Part shown: positions 14,301-26,100 of the stretch, piece by piece | Numbering within the stretch: the first letter of the stretch is position 1 | Layout: every line of letters starts with the position of its first letter | The notes under the pieces: generated by a model | What the model was told of the DNA's origin: nothing | What the model saw: only the letters and a program-made list of their open reading frames with translations | Database searches by the model: none | Assembly (NCBI GenBank): GCA_003260075.1 | Contig: QLIY01000088.1 | Coordinates: 186,001-250,000, forward strand | Origin: Phallusia mammillata | Lineage: Eukaryota > Chordata > Ascidiacea > Phlebobranchia > Ascidiidae | Direction of reading: 5' to 3' | Length of the DNA stretch: 64,000 nt | Translations under genes and position numbers: made by a program

Positions 14301-14570
14301 CATGCCATGAACGGCTTTTAAGGTGGTAAAGTTATTATCGTTCTTGTTTGGCGCCAATTACAGCGCATCATGCTTAAAGATTAAACTACTATAGCCTACA
14401 ATGCAAGAGCGAATTCGAGGAAGTCAATTGCGGATAAATTGCAGCCTGAGAACGGCCATTAGCGATCACGGAAAAGGGAGAGGCAACCACAACGACCCTG
14501 GACATTCGATCCGTCCTCCCAAATGTCTCACTTGCCCGTGGCACACGCGCCCCTCACGTCCTTGACCTTA
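8346..14570. other. Intergenic, no gene recognised
   Basis: The longest open frames are 9747-10223 (plus), 11919-12305 (plus) and 13033-13677 (plus, 214 codons). None has recognisable domains, and each is shadowed by open frames on the other strand in GC-richer DNA. A combined TGACGTCACGTG site lies near 12128. Otherwise nothing can be assigned. Confidence 0.4.
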
Positions 14571-14574
14571 AACA

Positions 14575-14603
<29 letters not shown>
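14575..14603. other. C29 homopolymer, probable hidden gap
   Basis: Twenty-nine C in a row. The decamer CCCAAATGTC ends this run and also occurs about 60 bp upstream, so a short flanking overlap may exist. Probably an N gap rewritten as a homopolymer on the reverse orientation, as inferred for the G runs elsewhere. Confidence 0.55.
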
Positions 14604-14605
<2 letters not shown>

Positions 14606-17600
14606 ATGTCAATCAGCGTTGGGCGACCTTCGCTGACTGCAGCCACAAGCCGGAGGTCCGTATTTGTGCCCGGGTTTTCCACATAGGGAAGCGCGAAGGG
14701 GCCTCAAGAAGATTGACATTAAACACGTCTCCCGTCCGACTTGTAATTGGATGGTGACGCTGCCACACCGAAGGATACGACAGGGTCACAAGGCGGACGA
14801 TAAGCATGGAATGCATTCTGCATTTACGGAATGTCGCCATGCTACAGCCTACACCCATATTACTGCCATTACGCAACCAAGGCTCATCAAAACATTCTGG
14901 AACTCCGATTTGGAGGTGTGATAATCGTTCGTTATCTGCGGTGAACTGATCACAGACGGCGGTTTGTGGTATTGGGATCGGCGCGTGCTGCTTTATCGTT
15001 AATCGCGCTGCAAGGCGGTGATGTCATCGGTTTGTGAGTGGGCTGTAGAACAACGCCACCGCGTGTGTGCTAATCAAGTGCTGCCATCGTTTGCTATGCT
15101 GCAACCAAATGCGGTTATAACACTAGGACCTACTGACTGACACACCAGGCATTGCGTTCAACCACACAGATAATACCCTGCATATATCACTTCGTTTGTT
15201 CACGATAAATGTTTTGGTATATTTTTATCTGGAGTAAGGTCCATATTTTGCCAGTTTTTCAAAACCAGCTGAAATGTTGTGTTGAGCTGTTTGTGGGTAG
15301 CGTGGGAGACATATGTTATTTGATTAAATTGACACGATTTCACGATCCAAACGTTTCGAGTTACACCATATCTGGTTTGTACCGTTAACCGCGATGTAGA
15401 TGATTATTTACACTAGTTTAGGAGGAAAGGCACGTCGCCCTTTTAAAGGCGAACCTCAAATAAAATCGATATATAATTTGGAGATAAATATAGAAAACGG
15501 AAAAAGGAACAAAACGCCCCCGACAAGCCTTATACATTCTGGGAGTTTTACAACTATAACACCCACTCATGTAGCCCTGCCGTAAAGTAGGTGGGGAGAA
15601 TATGGACATAATTCTCGGGTCCGAAACACCCTTTTAAGCGGCCTCGAACAAACGTGTTGCCCCGTGAAACAGTCCGGAAATTAAAAACAAACAAAAAAAT
15701 CGTTTTGGAAGTGACTCACTGTGGAAACAAAAGCATTTTTGACCTCCGCTTGAAGTAAGGGTATCAGGATTTTGTTAGTCATAGTGGGCCTACAAAATGC
15801 ACCCACGATGTGTTTTATGATATTTTATCACAGTGAAGCCGTAATACATCAACATCAAAAGTAGGGTCAACCACAATAACCTTATAACTCGGCATGTGAA
15901 ATTCCTAGGCGTAACACATGCGAAATTTGTATACCCTGTTTTGTGTACAGATAAACAGTGGCCTTGGTTAATCCGGTTTCACACGCACCATTTGCACATC
16001 AAATGCTTACATATGTGGATAGTATAGCCTTGATGTGTGCTAAAAATGGGTGCGTTCATATCAAGGCCAAAATCCACTATAATCCCGTGTAGCTGCGATA
16101 AAGGCCATCATCATCGCATGGAGGAGCTAAACGCCACCTGTGATACTACAAGGCCCCATTTAACCTTGAAGGAACGCCAGTGGATCGGAAAGCCGGTAAG
16201 GTCGCTTTATCACAAGCCGGAAAAGGTATATAACGGACTTTCTGGGTAAAGAGCATGTTTTTAAAACTTGTAAAAATGATTCGTTTTTCTTTTGTAGTCG
16301 CATCTTGGAATGACAGATTTATTACGTTATATGTCACCATTTGGGCGTTGTGAGTGAGTCATCTTTCAATAGAACTAACCGGAAAATTCACAACAAAACT
16401 TCCGGATTACCGAGACTTTTGGGCAGTGTCTGCGGGATTTCGCACCCCAGATTCCAGGCAGTTATTTTAAACGGCTAACGGTGTCCTTAAAAAGCATGGA
16501 AGGTCACAAGTTTGAATCAGAAATGTCAACGACCGATTGTTTTGACAGCACGGCGCGACCGTTGGCAGTGAAAGACAAATTTTCACCATCATGACTCGTG
16601 TGAAATGTCTGTTTCAAGTTCTATCGCATAAGCCTGGGAAATCAAGTTATATAACAAATTTGCCCCTTTTTGTAATATAGTTAAATGCATTTTTTAACGA
16701 AATGGATGAAATATAGCAAATAGAGAGCAGATTAAAAGCTTCACTAAGTCGTATAACGATACTAAACATTCAAACCGAAACATTAAAATAAGGCTATTTG
16801 TTGAAACTCCTATTGTTGATGTTGTATTGCATAAACGTTATATAGTCACAGCCATCTGCCAAAGAGAATTGTTTTTCCAAGAATAAACATGTATATATTT
16901 TTTTTAAATGGCAGTTCTATACCTTTTCTAGGAGGCAACCCGTTACGTGAAATCTTGAATGTCTGGAATTTTTATAATCTCAGATGCATACCGCCTCTAG
17001 TGGACAAGCTATTTTGAGAAAAATGTGAGCAATACGATTGCTCATTTGTTGTTTTCCTGCAAATAGGCAAAAACAGCAGTTCACAGCTGCACAACCTGCT
17101 TCGACCGAATTCTGGCGGAAGTTCAGATAGGGTCATGCAGTTCAGAAGCACGTCATTAAGAGGCTTGGCCGCGCATTAAACGAGGATCAGAAGGGTCAGT
17201 GAGCCGATGGATTCCTTAACTTGGCGTGTGTATCCACATCAGAAGACTTGTTACGTTTGTACATACAATCCGCCTAGAAATACCACCAAAAGGGGCAAAA
17301 AATGCGTTAAATTGAAACCGGACACCTACATCTTTCGACAATTGGCATGAAGCGTTCGAGCGGGGATAATAACCCGCTGAGTGGAACTTCTAATGTGGAT
17401 TAACTTGCGGTGTGGCCTAAAGGGTGGCGTTGCGGTTCCTTGACAGTGTGAAACGCCGAGTGACACATGGCACTCAGGCTGCCACTCACGCGTGACAAGG
17501 ACATGCCGTGACAGCCGCCACTCTCGCGTTAACATTTGGTGTCGGAATGCGTGCAAAATAGGAAAGGGTTTCATCAAGAAGGTTTCTTAAATTTTTGATC

Positions 17601-19263
17601 CCATTATTATATCCAAAAACAGCACATTTTTACCCTTTAGCACAAAGAGTAATAATTCGTAAACAATTTGCTGAGGTCAAACAAAATCGTTTTTTGTGTG
17701 TATTTCCAAACTGTGTCTACTTGTAAATACAAACAATGGCGATGACCACGTCTAATAGTCGTTTTGAGAGATTTAGTCCCTATTTGATCCAAGTATTTCG
17801 TTGTATGATTCTGCGTTTTGCACAACACCTTTTTGTGAAATATATGTTCTCGTACCCCTTAACCCTCTTACAGACCAAGCCCTGTAAGCATGCGTGCTAA
17901 CTTGTTGGGACTGTCGTGTGGCGAAGAGCTAAAGCTTCTCGGGTGACGACCAGATGAAAAACCTTATTTCACCTTTTCAGTCAAGTTTGCATAAAGGGGT
18001 GTGGAGAGGTCAACATGTTAATGCAATCGGTTTTACGATGACGACAACGCCTTTGCAGTTCACGAATACTGCTGTTTAATAACAATCTCACCCATTTTGT
18101 GTTTGCACAGTGATATCCAATTAACATATTTTTGCTCAGGTCTCACCTATACTGTAAATACTTATGATATTTACACACCTGTACCGAACTATACCAGCAA
18201 TATACAAGTTCCCCAGAAGTCGAAGTCGATCAAAGACCACTTCTTATGTAATTACAAAAATCGACCTTCTGTTGCAGCAAGTTGGCTCCACATGGCCTTG
18301 ATTTTCTTACGCGGGCAATTAGGCCGCCAATCACCACCGCCTCAGGTAACTACAAGAGAAACGCTTGGCCAGTTGGTGCTAAATCGAGTGACAATCGGAC
18401 AGGTCACACCGGTAATAAAAGCTTTACCGGACGTCTGCTTCCATGGGACACTCCATATTCAGAATCAAGGCGCAAAATCCGATAAAGAACGGCTGTGCGA
18501 GACGATTGGCAGTCATTACAATTATGGCAATCAAGTGCCTTGTTTTGCGCCTTTCGTGCGAAAGAGCGACAACCGAAAACAACTTCCAATTAGAAAGGAT
18601 CTCAGTCGGTTGTATGCGTTGTCAACAACCCACAGCCGAAGTAATATACCGCCGCGTTTACGGCATAAGTCATAGGCAACAAGCCTCAAAAAGGTGTCCG
18701 TGCGGGTGCGAAGACGTTTTGGCCCGCCAAGACGCTAAATGACGTCACAACGCGCTTGTTTGACGTCATAGTGGGTCCAACGTCGCCCCGACCACCCTTC
18801 GAGTTTCATAACCATCCCATTGCCGCGTGTATAGGCCAAAGCATGCGGAATAGTCCGATGCACTTAACAATCATATCAAGGCAAACAAGACTTAACAAGG
18901 ATACATGTTACTCCTTATAAGCAGCTCCGCGACAGCTTTGGGACCAAGGTCAAGCTGTAGGCAATGAGGCGGTTAAGTCGGCGGAACTAAACACAACAGT
19001 GGCTAGCTGCAGAAAGACGTGAACATATTACGTTCGCTTCTACGCAGTATTGTGGTAAACCGACACGAGAAACTAATGATGATACTTGACAAACACTCTG
19101 GATTTCCTGTTTCGCATGTTTTAATACACAACCTTGCAGGGCTGGCACGTGCTTTACCACACGTCAAAGGAACCAACATGTCAAAACAACCCTTAAATTT
19201 TTACTGAGGTAGCCTACGATCGTGAAAATTACCTATCACGATTGTTATAAGCATATTTTAAAC
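14604..19263. other. Intergenic, no gene recognised
   Basis: Open frames at 14613-14921, 16037-16249 and 18097-18742 were inspected and not supported. GC-richer DNA at 18200-18870 holds two TGACGTCA sites. No SINE or clear transposon end was seen. Confidence 0.4.
18739..18771. promoter_or_regulatory. Pair of CRE-type TGACGTCA sites
   Basis: Two perfect TGACGTCA palindromes lie about 21 bp apart, separated by an ACGCGC-containing spacer. TGACGTCA is the established CREB/ATF full site. No adjacent gene start is recognised, so any enhancer or promoter role is inference. Confidence 0.3.
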
Positions 19264-19723
19264 CCCTGTTTCTCAACCTTTTTTTCTCACGTGGCCCAGA
19301 TAGAGAAGTGTAAAAATTTCGTGGTGCATTATTACCGTTAAAATATTGGTTAAGTTAGTAGAAAACTTGCTGTTTAAGACAGTAAACCTGTTTTTTAATT
19401 CTAGTGGGTGCCGACGAAAGCGCTTATAAACGAACAAACATCTCACAAATTTACAAAAAAAAAACTTTAAAGTCTTTGCTGTTACTGTCTTACATCAACA
19501 CTTGCTTTTACAACGAAGTCAAAGATGAATATCACGTTACAATAGGAGATGTTCCGCAATTAAAACCAAAATATTGCGAAGAGATAACAAGAGCTGGGTG
19601 AATAAAAGGATAGAAATTTGATGCAAAAAAAAAAATTCGTGAAGGGCAGACTTGGTCGATCCATCAAAATCGAGTCTAACATTTTCATCTAGGTCATGGC
19701 CCACCATCGGTTGAGAAACGCTC
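19264..19723. mobile_element. hAT-type non-autonomous element, about 460 bp
   Basis: The left end reads CCCTGTTTCTCAACC and the right end GGTTGAGAAACGCTC, an imperfect terminal inverted repeat of about 13 bp. Flanks are TTTTAAAC (19256-19263) and TTTTAACC (19724-19731), an 8-bp duplication with one mismatch, as expected for hAT. No transposase frame is present. Confidence 0.7.
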
Positions 19724-19798
19724 TTTTAACCAAACTAGTGAAGACTCATTTAGTAAAAATGATTTCAAAGGAAAATATCGGTGCCTCACTCAACAGGA

Positions 19799-21364
19799 CA
19801 GACTTGGACAACTAGATAATTCTAGTTGTCTAGTTGGGCAAATTACAGCAAAATGGCGGTAATTCTAGTTCTAATCTAATTTAGAATTATCGAGTAAGCT
19901 CTAATTCTAATTCTAATCTAATTCACAGTTTTCCCAAAATCGCTAGTTTGTCCAACGGCACTTTTAGGCATGTGATCTGAGCATGCATTTTGTAACCAAA
20001 GCGCACAAAACCATGCAATTAACAAGACCAAACTACATCACTGAAACACGTTTATCAGTGAAATTTGGCACTCAGCTCCGTTTAAACACGTTTCAGATTA
20101 GGGATGTTCAAAGTAGAATAATTGGGTATTCTAGAATAATTGATGCGAATCTAAAATATCGAATCCAATTCTGATATTTTTTTTTGACTGAGTAATCATT
20201 GATCTTGACAGCAACTAAAGTAGACCAGTTTTATAATGTAAAAAAAACAAAACAATGAAAAACACTGGAAAAAAAATTTGCACAACTGCATTGAAACTAA
20301 TTGACCCGAAATCCAAGCCAGAAAAATTAGCATAAGGTTAAAAAATAACTTTTACGATTTTATTTAGTGATTTTTTATTGCCTTCAGTAGTAGTAACTAT
20401 GTTGTAAGCATGCTGTGGTAATTCGAATAGTTGATGGTAGAGTACTGACATAGACTCCCTAGTGTACTAATACAAACCGTTTGTTAACCTAAAACAACTG
20501 CAAAAACAGGCACCCTAGCAAAGTTAAAACATTGGGTGATGCAATACTGGGACATTGGGTGATTTGAAATTCCAATTAAACTACCAGCGATTTTGCAACA
20601 CAAAATGTAAACTTTGTAGCATGTACTAACTGCATTCTTATGTTCGTATGGGGTTAAGAAATGATCCAAAGGTCATGTGTTATGGGATTCCGTCATTGTT
20701 TTTGCGATATTAATAGACAATCCCATGCTTCCAATCGCTGCCTAACGTCATGACCGTTAAATTGGAAAAAAAGTGGGAAACAATTAGATGCTGGTAAGAC
20801 GTTGCAAAAAGTCGCTGGTATGTCATTTGATGACATAAGCATAATCACGTGATCAGAAGTGTAACAAGTGCGCTAATCGTTAATTATGCCTTCAACGCTC
20901 AACCGTCGCTTTGGCGTTGTTATGGCGACTCGTGACTTGGCGTAAGGCGTTGCTCACTGATTTGACGGCTACGATACAACTGCCGTCTTTTGCAACTGGT
21001 ACAATGACCGGGCGTCGACGTAAAAGCGTAACACATGTGTTTACATTTTTGCCATCGACGAGAGCACATATTTATATCGGTTCCAATTACCCGATATAAA
21101 CGGCAAAAATGGATTCGTTATTCTACCTTGAACATCATTTCAGATGCACCGAATTGTATTGTTTTAAATGTGCAAATCTACAAGTTAAAATTTGAAACAA
21201 ACTAAAGTTGGTTGGCTTAAATCTAATTCTAGTTTGAATTCTAGTTTAATTTCTAGATTTTAAGAAACTTCTAATTCTAATCTAATTTGCAAAAAAGGAG
21301 ATGCTCTAATTTTAATTCTAATCTAATTTGAAAAACCGAAAAAAAATCTAGTTGTCCAAGTCTG
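19799..21364. mobile_element. hAT-type element of 1.57 kb with intact ends and perfect 8-bp target duplication
   Basis: The termini are CAGACTTGGACAACTAGAT and ATCTAGTTGTCCAAGTCTG, a perfect 19-bp inverted repeat. They are flanked by CAACAGGA at 19791-19798 and 21365-21372. Both subterminal zones carry many TCTAATTCTAAT-like repeats. The interior has no long open frame resembling a hAT transposase, so it is likely non-autonomous. An internal segment near 20100-20170 repeats ATTCTAGAATAATTG-type sequence. A decayed relative lies at 51757-51950. Confidence 0.85.
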
Positions 21365-21654
21365 CAACAGGATGAATGCAGCAACTGGCTGTAAAGCATC
21401 TCTAACGCCAACTACCGGTTCTAAATTAAGTGAAAAGATTAGGGAATTGCACTGCTTTACAAGCTACCTTTCAGATTTAACGACGTTTCTCAATATTAAT
21501 ATTGGAAATAATTGACTTAACACACCAAATTCTGTTCTTGTCGGCAAATTAGAAGCCAATAACTAAACTACACAAACATAGCCTTGGACAAGTTGGGAAA
21601 AGTATATAATCTGTCTTTGCCACAAAAGCAATTTTAACTTTAAAAATACGGATT

Positions 21655-22110
21655 TTGTCTTATGTGGTGTGTAGGGCTGTAGGCTACCGATTATTCGGTT
21701 TGCCGAATTTGTTTATTTTTACCAAAATTCGGTTTCGGCCCAACAGGGTTAATTGTTGCGATTCGCCCGAAACCGAATCTTTTACGAACACAAATTTAAA
21801 GCGTAAAACCTATATTTTCTGCTTAATAGGGTATTACAACAGAGTTTTAAAAAAAATCTTGCTTCCGGCCTAATTTCACACTCTTAGTCAAGATTTTTTT
21901 AATTAAAATTAATTAGGTAGTTGCTGGACCTGACCTAATATCCAATAGACCTAAAACGCCTTGTCCAATGCCATTGTCTGTTATTGTCCATTGTGTTTGT
22001 CTCCATGTAAAGACCTGTAAATTAAACTTTCGGGACTAAACGGACTTCTTAAAAACGATTCGGGTTCGGGTTCCAATTCAGGCCCGTTCACAACTCACTC
22101 TGCTTCGCAC
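21655..22110 (+). repeat. Dispersed repeat with GGGTTCGGG motifs, copy B
   Basis: Best preserved of three copies. TTGCTGGACCTGACCTAATA, ACGCCTTGTCCAATG and the GGGTTCGGGTTCC block match the reverse complement of 38690-38940, and more weakly 7345-7570. An earlier part alternates TTCGGTTT and ACCGAAT blocks. Confidence 0.6.
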
Positions 22111-22232
22111 CATCGTTCAAGCGACGCCGTAATCAAAATCGGGTTGACTATAATAATTTTTAAAACATTATCGTTCAGTGATTTGATTGGCTGGCTGGCA
22201 ATCATGACCAAAGCACCATTGCTTTTCTAGTA

Positions 22233-22692
22233 CATTGGTTCCCAATCTGGGGTTCGCGGACTCCCAAGGGGTCCGTGAGATGGTTTTAGGGGGTCCGTGG
22301 AGGCAAATATTTTTAGTACCATTAACCAACCGTAAAATGTTTTGTTTTCGTACCGTTTTTGCAATCCTGCATACGTGTGCAGATTGTTTATCAAACCTTT
22401 GCAACCTTTGTTACCTCCATTGTGACATCACAACACACATGAAAATGGAATTTATAGCGCTTTGTTTCAAGTTTTGTACACTAAAAAATTGTCTCTTTGT
22501 TGGATTAACTTCTACAGCACATAACGTCATCGAGATTTAAGGACTGTGAAGGTTGATTAAAATGCTGCCTAAAAACGATAATAATGTATAATACAAGAAA
22601 CGAAAAACATAGAAAGGCTTCCGGTAAAATACGTTGGGGGTCCGCAGGCGTATAAAATGGGTCCGTGACTACAAAAAGGTTGGGAACCACTG
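22233..22692. mobile_element. hAT-type non-autonomous element, 460 bp
   Basis: The left end CATTGGTTCCCAATC and right end GGTTGGGAACCACTG are near-inverted. Inside are GGGGTCCGTG / GGGTCCGC blocks typical of short hAT elements. Flanks TTCTAGTA (22225-22232) and TCCTAGTA (22693-22700) form an 8-bp target duplication with one change. No transposase frame. Confidence 0.75.
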
Positions 22693-22813
22693 TCCTAGTA
22701 GAAACTTTTGTATTCATGTCAAACGTGTAGCTTACGACATCGGGTGGCGTCATATATGACTCCGTTAATTCGCCGAATTTATTCTGCAGTCGAATATTCG
22801 GTCTAACGTAAGC

Positions 22814-22852
22814 TTAGGGTAAGAGGGTCATTTTCTGACCCTCTTACCCTAA
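22814..22852. repeat. Perfect 17-bp inverted repeat (hairpin)
   Basis: TTAGGGTAAGAGGGTCA, a 5-nt loop TTTTC, then the exact complement. It lies about 275 bp beyond the stop codon of the ZNHIT6-like gene and beyond its likely poly(A) signal. No larger element boundaries were found. Confidence 0.7.
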
Positions 22853-22957
22853 CATAGGTCAAATCTAGGTGATTCCAAAGAACAATTTGCAAGCATTCAA
22901 CATGAATATGATTCAGCTTTAAAGCAACAACAAAAAATCCAAGCACAATTGCCCATT

Positions 22958-22963
22958 TTTATT
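22958..22963 (-). terminator. Candidate poly(A) signal of the ZNHIT6-like gene
   Basis: AATAAA on the minus strand, about 165 nt downstream of the stop at 23128. It is the first canonical hexamer I noticed in the 3' flank. Confidence 0.45.
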
Positions 22964-23127
22964 TTAAGATTTGGTCGACGCGGGCCGCCGGTCCTTCATA
23001 CTTGTGTCTTTCAGAAGACCTCTCGTAGGGCCTGATATATGTACTCCCATTGAGGCGTGTTTTTGTTATACAATCAATGATCACACTGTTGGTCCTTCTA
23101 AACTTACAGTCGCAACAGAAAGCACGG

Positions 23128-26100
23128 TCATCGCAATATTGTATTGTCGTTTTCAAATGCCACCGACAACCCTGGGGTCATGACGAGTATCCGCGGGAAC
23201 TCCACTACAGTTTTATCGCGTAAATTTTCGCGAAGTCCTGTTTCGCTGTCGAGTTTGTAATACCTGAAATGCCCAACATATCGATGGTAGCGTGAAAAAG
23301 ATCCAAGAAAGTATAATTATCTGTTTTAAAAAATCCAAAAACGTTGCAGAGATGTAAGAAGTGTTCATGGTGAAAGAATTTTTTAAAGTGGACAAGAGAA
23401 TTGAATTGTTCGCAAAATTATAAAAGAGCAACAAGATGAAAAAAATACTTTGACTTGGCACCTGGTTACTTTTTACAATACTTCAGATATTTACCTGACT
23501 TCATTGGCTGGTGAATCCTCTTTTTTCATATAAAACGACAACTTTTTGTCCACATACTCATTCAAACTGAAAACCACACAAACCTTTAATTGAGCCTTGT
23601 ACATGTTTGTATATGCAAACGTAGATGATGACAGAACAAAATTTACCTTGGTGCATAGCATTTAGACTCCTTGGATACATTTACAAATTTTTGAACAGCT
23701 TTGCTAAGAGGAATTTTGTCCAAAAGCCTGTAAATATATTAAAATCAATGTCCGAAATTCCAACAGTAATACAATTCAAATTGTTTTGGGGCATATACTT
23801 GTTTTCAACAAATGTTTCTTTACAAGATGTGAAAATCCATTCCACTCGCCACAAAAATGCTTTTGCCCTGTAACAAAAACACGTTGAACTTCAATTGTAC
23901 CTAATCCGAAATAATCTTTTAAAACAGGAACACTAAAAAAAACATAAAATGTGCCGAAAGAGTTCTAACTTTAGTAAAATGTTTCCCCACATAGAGCAGT
24001 AATAGCTTTATTGTAGCAGGTAAAACAGGGATGGGAAAACAATATCCCATTCACAAACATTTTTTTTTCAATTTTTTTAACCAGCACTTAAAAAAGTTCT
24101 TTTCATTGGTTTGCATTGATGCAAATGTTTTGCAATAAACTTCAAAAGTCTGACTCTTTTTCTTTAAAACACGCTTCAGTACTTCAAAACATAAACAGTA
24201 CTGTAACCAACATGTAATATACATTTGTGTCAAGTAACAGTAAACCAGTGTGGCTGACTATGCAGCAATGTAGTGGTAAAGATGTATTAATTTTTCGAAA
24301 TGGATACATCAGAAAATAGGTCTGATCATAACAACCTAAAACAGTAAAAAGTTGTGTTTTCTTTTCGTCTGGAAAATGATTGAGGCAAAAGCTTTAGATT
24401 AATTTTCATTGATGCAGCTTTACTTCTTTGCAAGTTCATCTGCAATAAAAAAATGCAGCATTATGGTTCAGTTATAACCATATTTATCCAACCTCTTATT
24501 AATTGACAATGACAACATACCCCATATGAGTCTCGCCATCTGATTCGGTTTCTGTCTAATTTACAAGCGCATCGGTCCACTTCTTCCAAAAATCTGTAGT
24601 CTAAATATTGCATAAAAAACGACTAAATAAGTTTACAATTTATCACTTGTAAAGCTTCAATAGATTGTCACATCTGTTGAAAAATTTGAAAAAAATTAAT
24701 CAATGTTTCAAATCAAGTCATATTCAAGTACAAAGAAAACTATACATAACCTTTGCGTGTTAATGAACTTATTGCAGACATTATGTCATGTGAAGATTTA
24801 TATTTATTTCTGCTACACAAAGAAAAAAAACAAAGACGCTGACAAAAAAGAATTTCATATTAAACATTTTGTTGATGGGGAAAAACATAGAAAAAGTAAT
24901 ATATGACACATAAACTTATATTTTTCTGCCCACAGCAACAGTATACATTTTATTTTTTCAACAAAACCACTTATTCTAGAGCAGGGGTGTGCAACCATTG
25001 TTACTGTGGGGCCAATTACAATTGCCAAAAATATATTGCAGGTCGCACCTGTGTATAACACAAGGTGATTTTTCTTGTTGCTTACCAAATATGCTTAACT
25101 ACAATTAATTATAGCCACATATTGACAGGTCGCAGAAAAATAGCTTTGGGCGCATTATTCTGCTTTAAAAATAGATAATATTTGGACTCGTTTGCCACTA
25201 CTATTGAAATCCAAGCGCCTCTGCGAGCCGCACAACCTTTAATCAAGGGCTGCATTTGGCCCGTGGGCCGCAGGTTGCACATCCCTGTTCTAGAGCATAG
25301 GCAGACCATCCCTGGCATGAAAGTAAATTAAAGGCATACAAAGTGAGTTACAAGATTACGTTCAAGCACAGATTGGCATAAACAAAATTATAAGTATATA
25401 TCTGTTCAGTTTGTTACGATCATTTTTTTATATTGTCCTAAAAAATTCCAAGTCTTGCCCATGAAATGAACAATAAATTGTACATACCGCTTAAAAAGTC
25501 ATTTTCATTCAGGTTTTCTTTAGGCTTGTACAATGTTTTGCATCTTCTTCCATCACAGTTAAATTTCTGCTTGTGCAGTTTTACACAGGAAACACTGAAA
25601 ATAAGAAGTAAGAACAGAATATTTAATAATGTGAGCGGACTTTAAAAAAAGGACTTTAATATAATGTGTATTTATTACTGGTTTTATCCTGCTGCTACAT
25701 TTTTTATACATGACTATGCTTACATACATAAAAAGCAAAATGCATATGTCCTGTGAAAATACAGCAAGTGATTTAATGTTTTAACTCTGCAATTTCCTGG
25801 ACTGTTCAATTTAGGGATGCACAACCTTTTTCGATATTGATGGCCACATCACAGACTAGAAGTCCATGTCATCCCTGCCCCACAAATTTCATGCAAAGCA
25901 GTTATTACAGCCAAATATGGCAAAACAGTTTTAAATAGTTCACACCAGCCATTACATACATTTCAACACACATGTTTACGGGTACATATATGTTTGTCTC
26001 ACCAAATGCAGATTGTGCACCTCTGGTTGAAATTATGTCTCATTTTGTAAATACATACATTGTGTATTGTTCGGTTAAATTAAAAATGTTTTGTCTGGCA

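Noticed and set aside
16037-16249. Possible exon ending WIGKP before a GTAAGG donor
   Set aside because: No in-frame acceptor upstream, no partner exon and no family match.
18097-18675. 192-codon open frame, plus strand
   Set aside because: No family resemblance; overlapping frames on both strands are open over the same GC-richer patch.
22814-22852. Telomeric repeat
   Set aside because: Only one TTAGGG per arm of a hairpin; no tandem array.
24051-24233. Extra lysine-rich exon of the ZNHIT6-like gene
   Set aside because: Exon 5 joins exon 6 directly in phase and matches the family spacing; adding this block would insert sequence with no counterpart.
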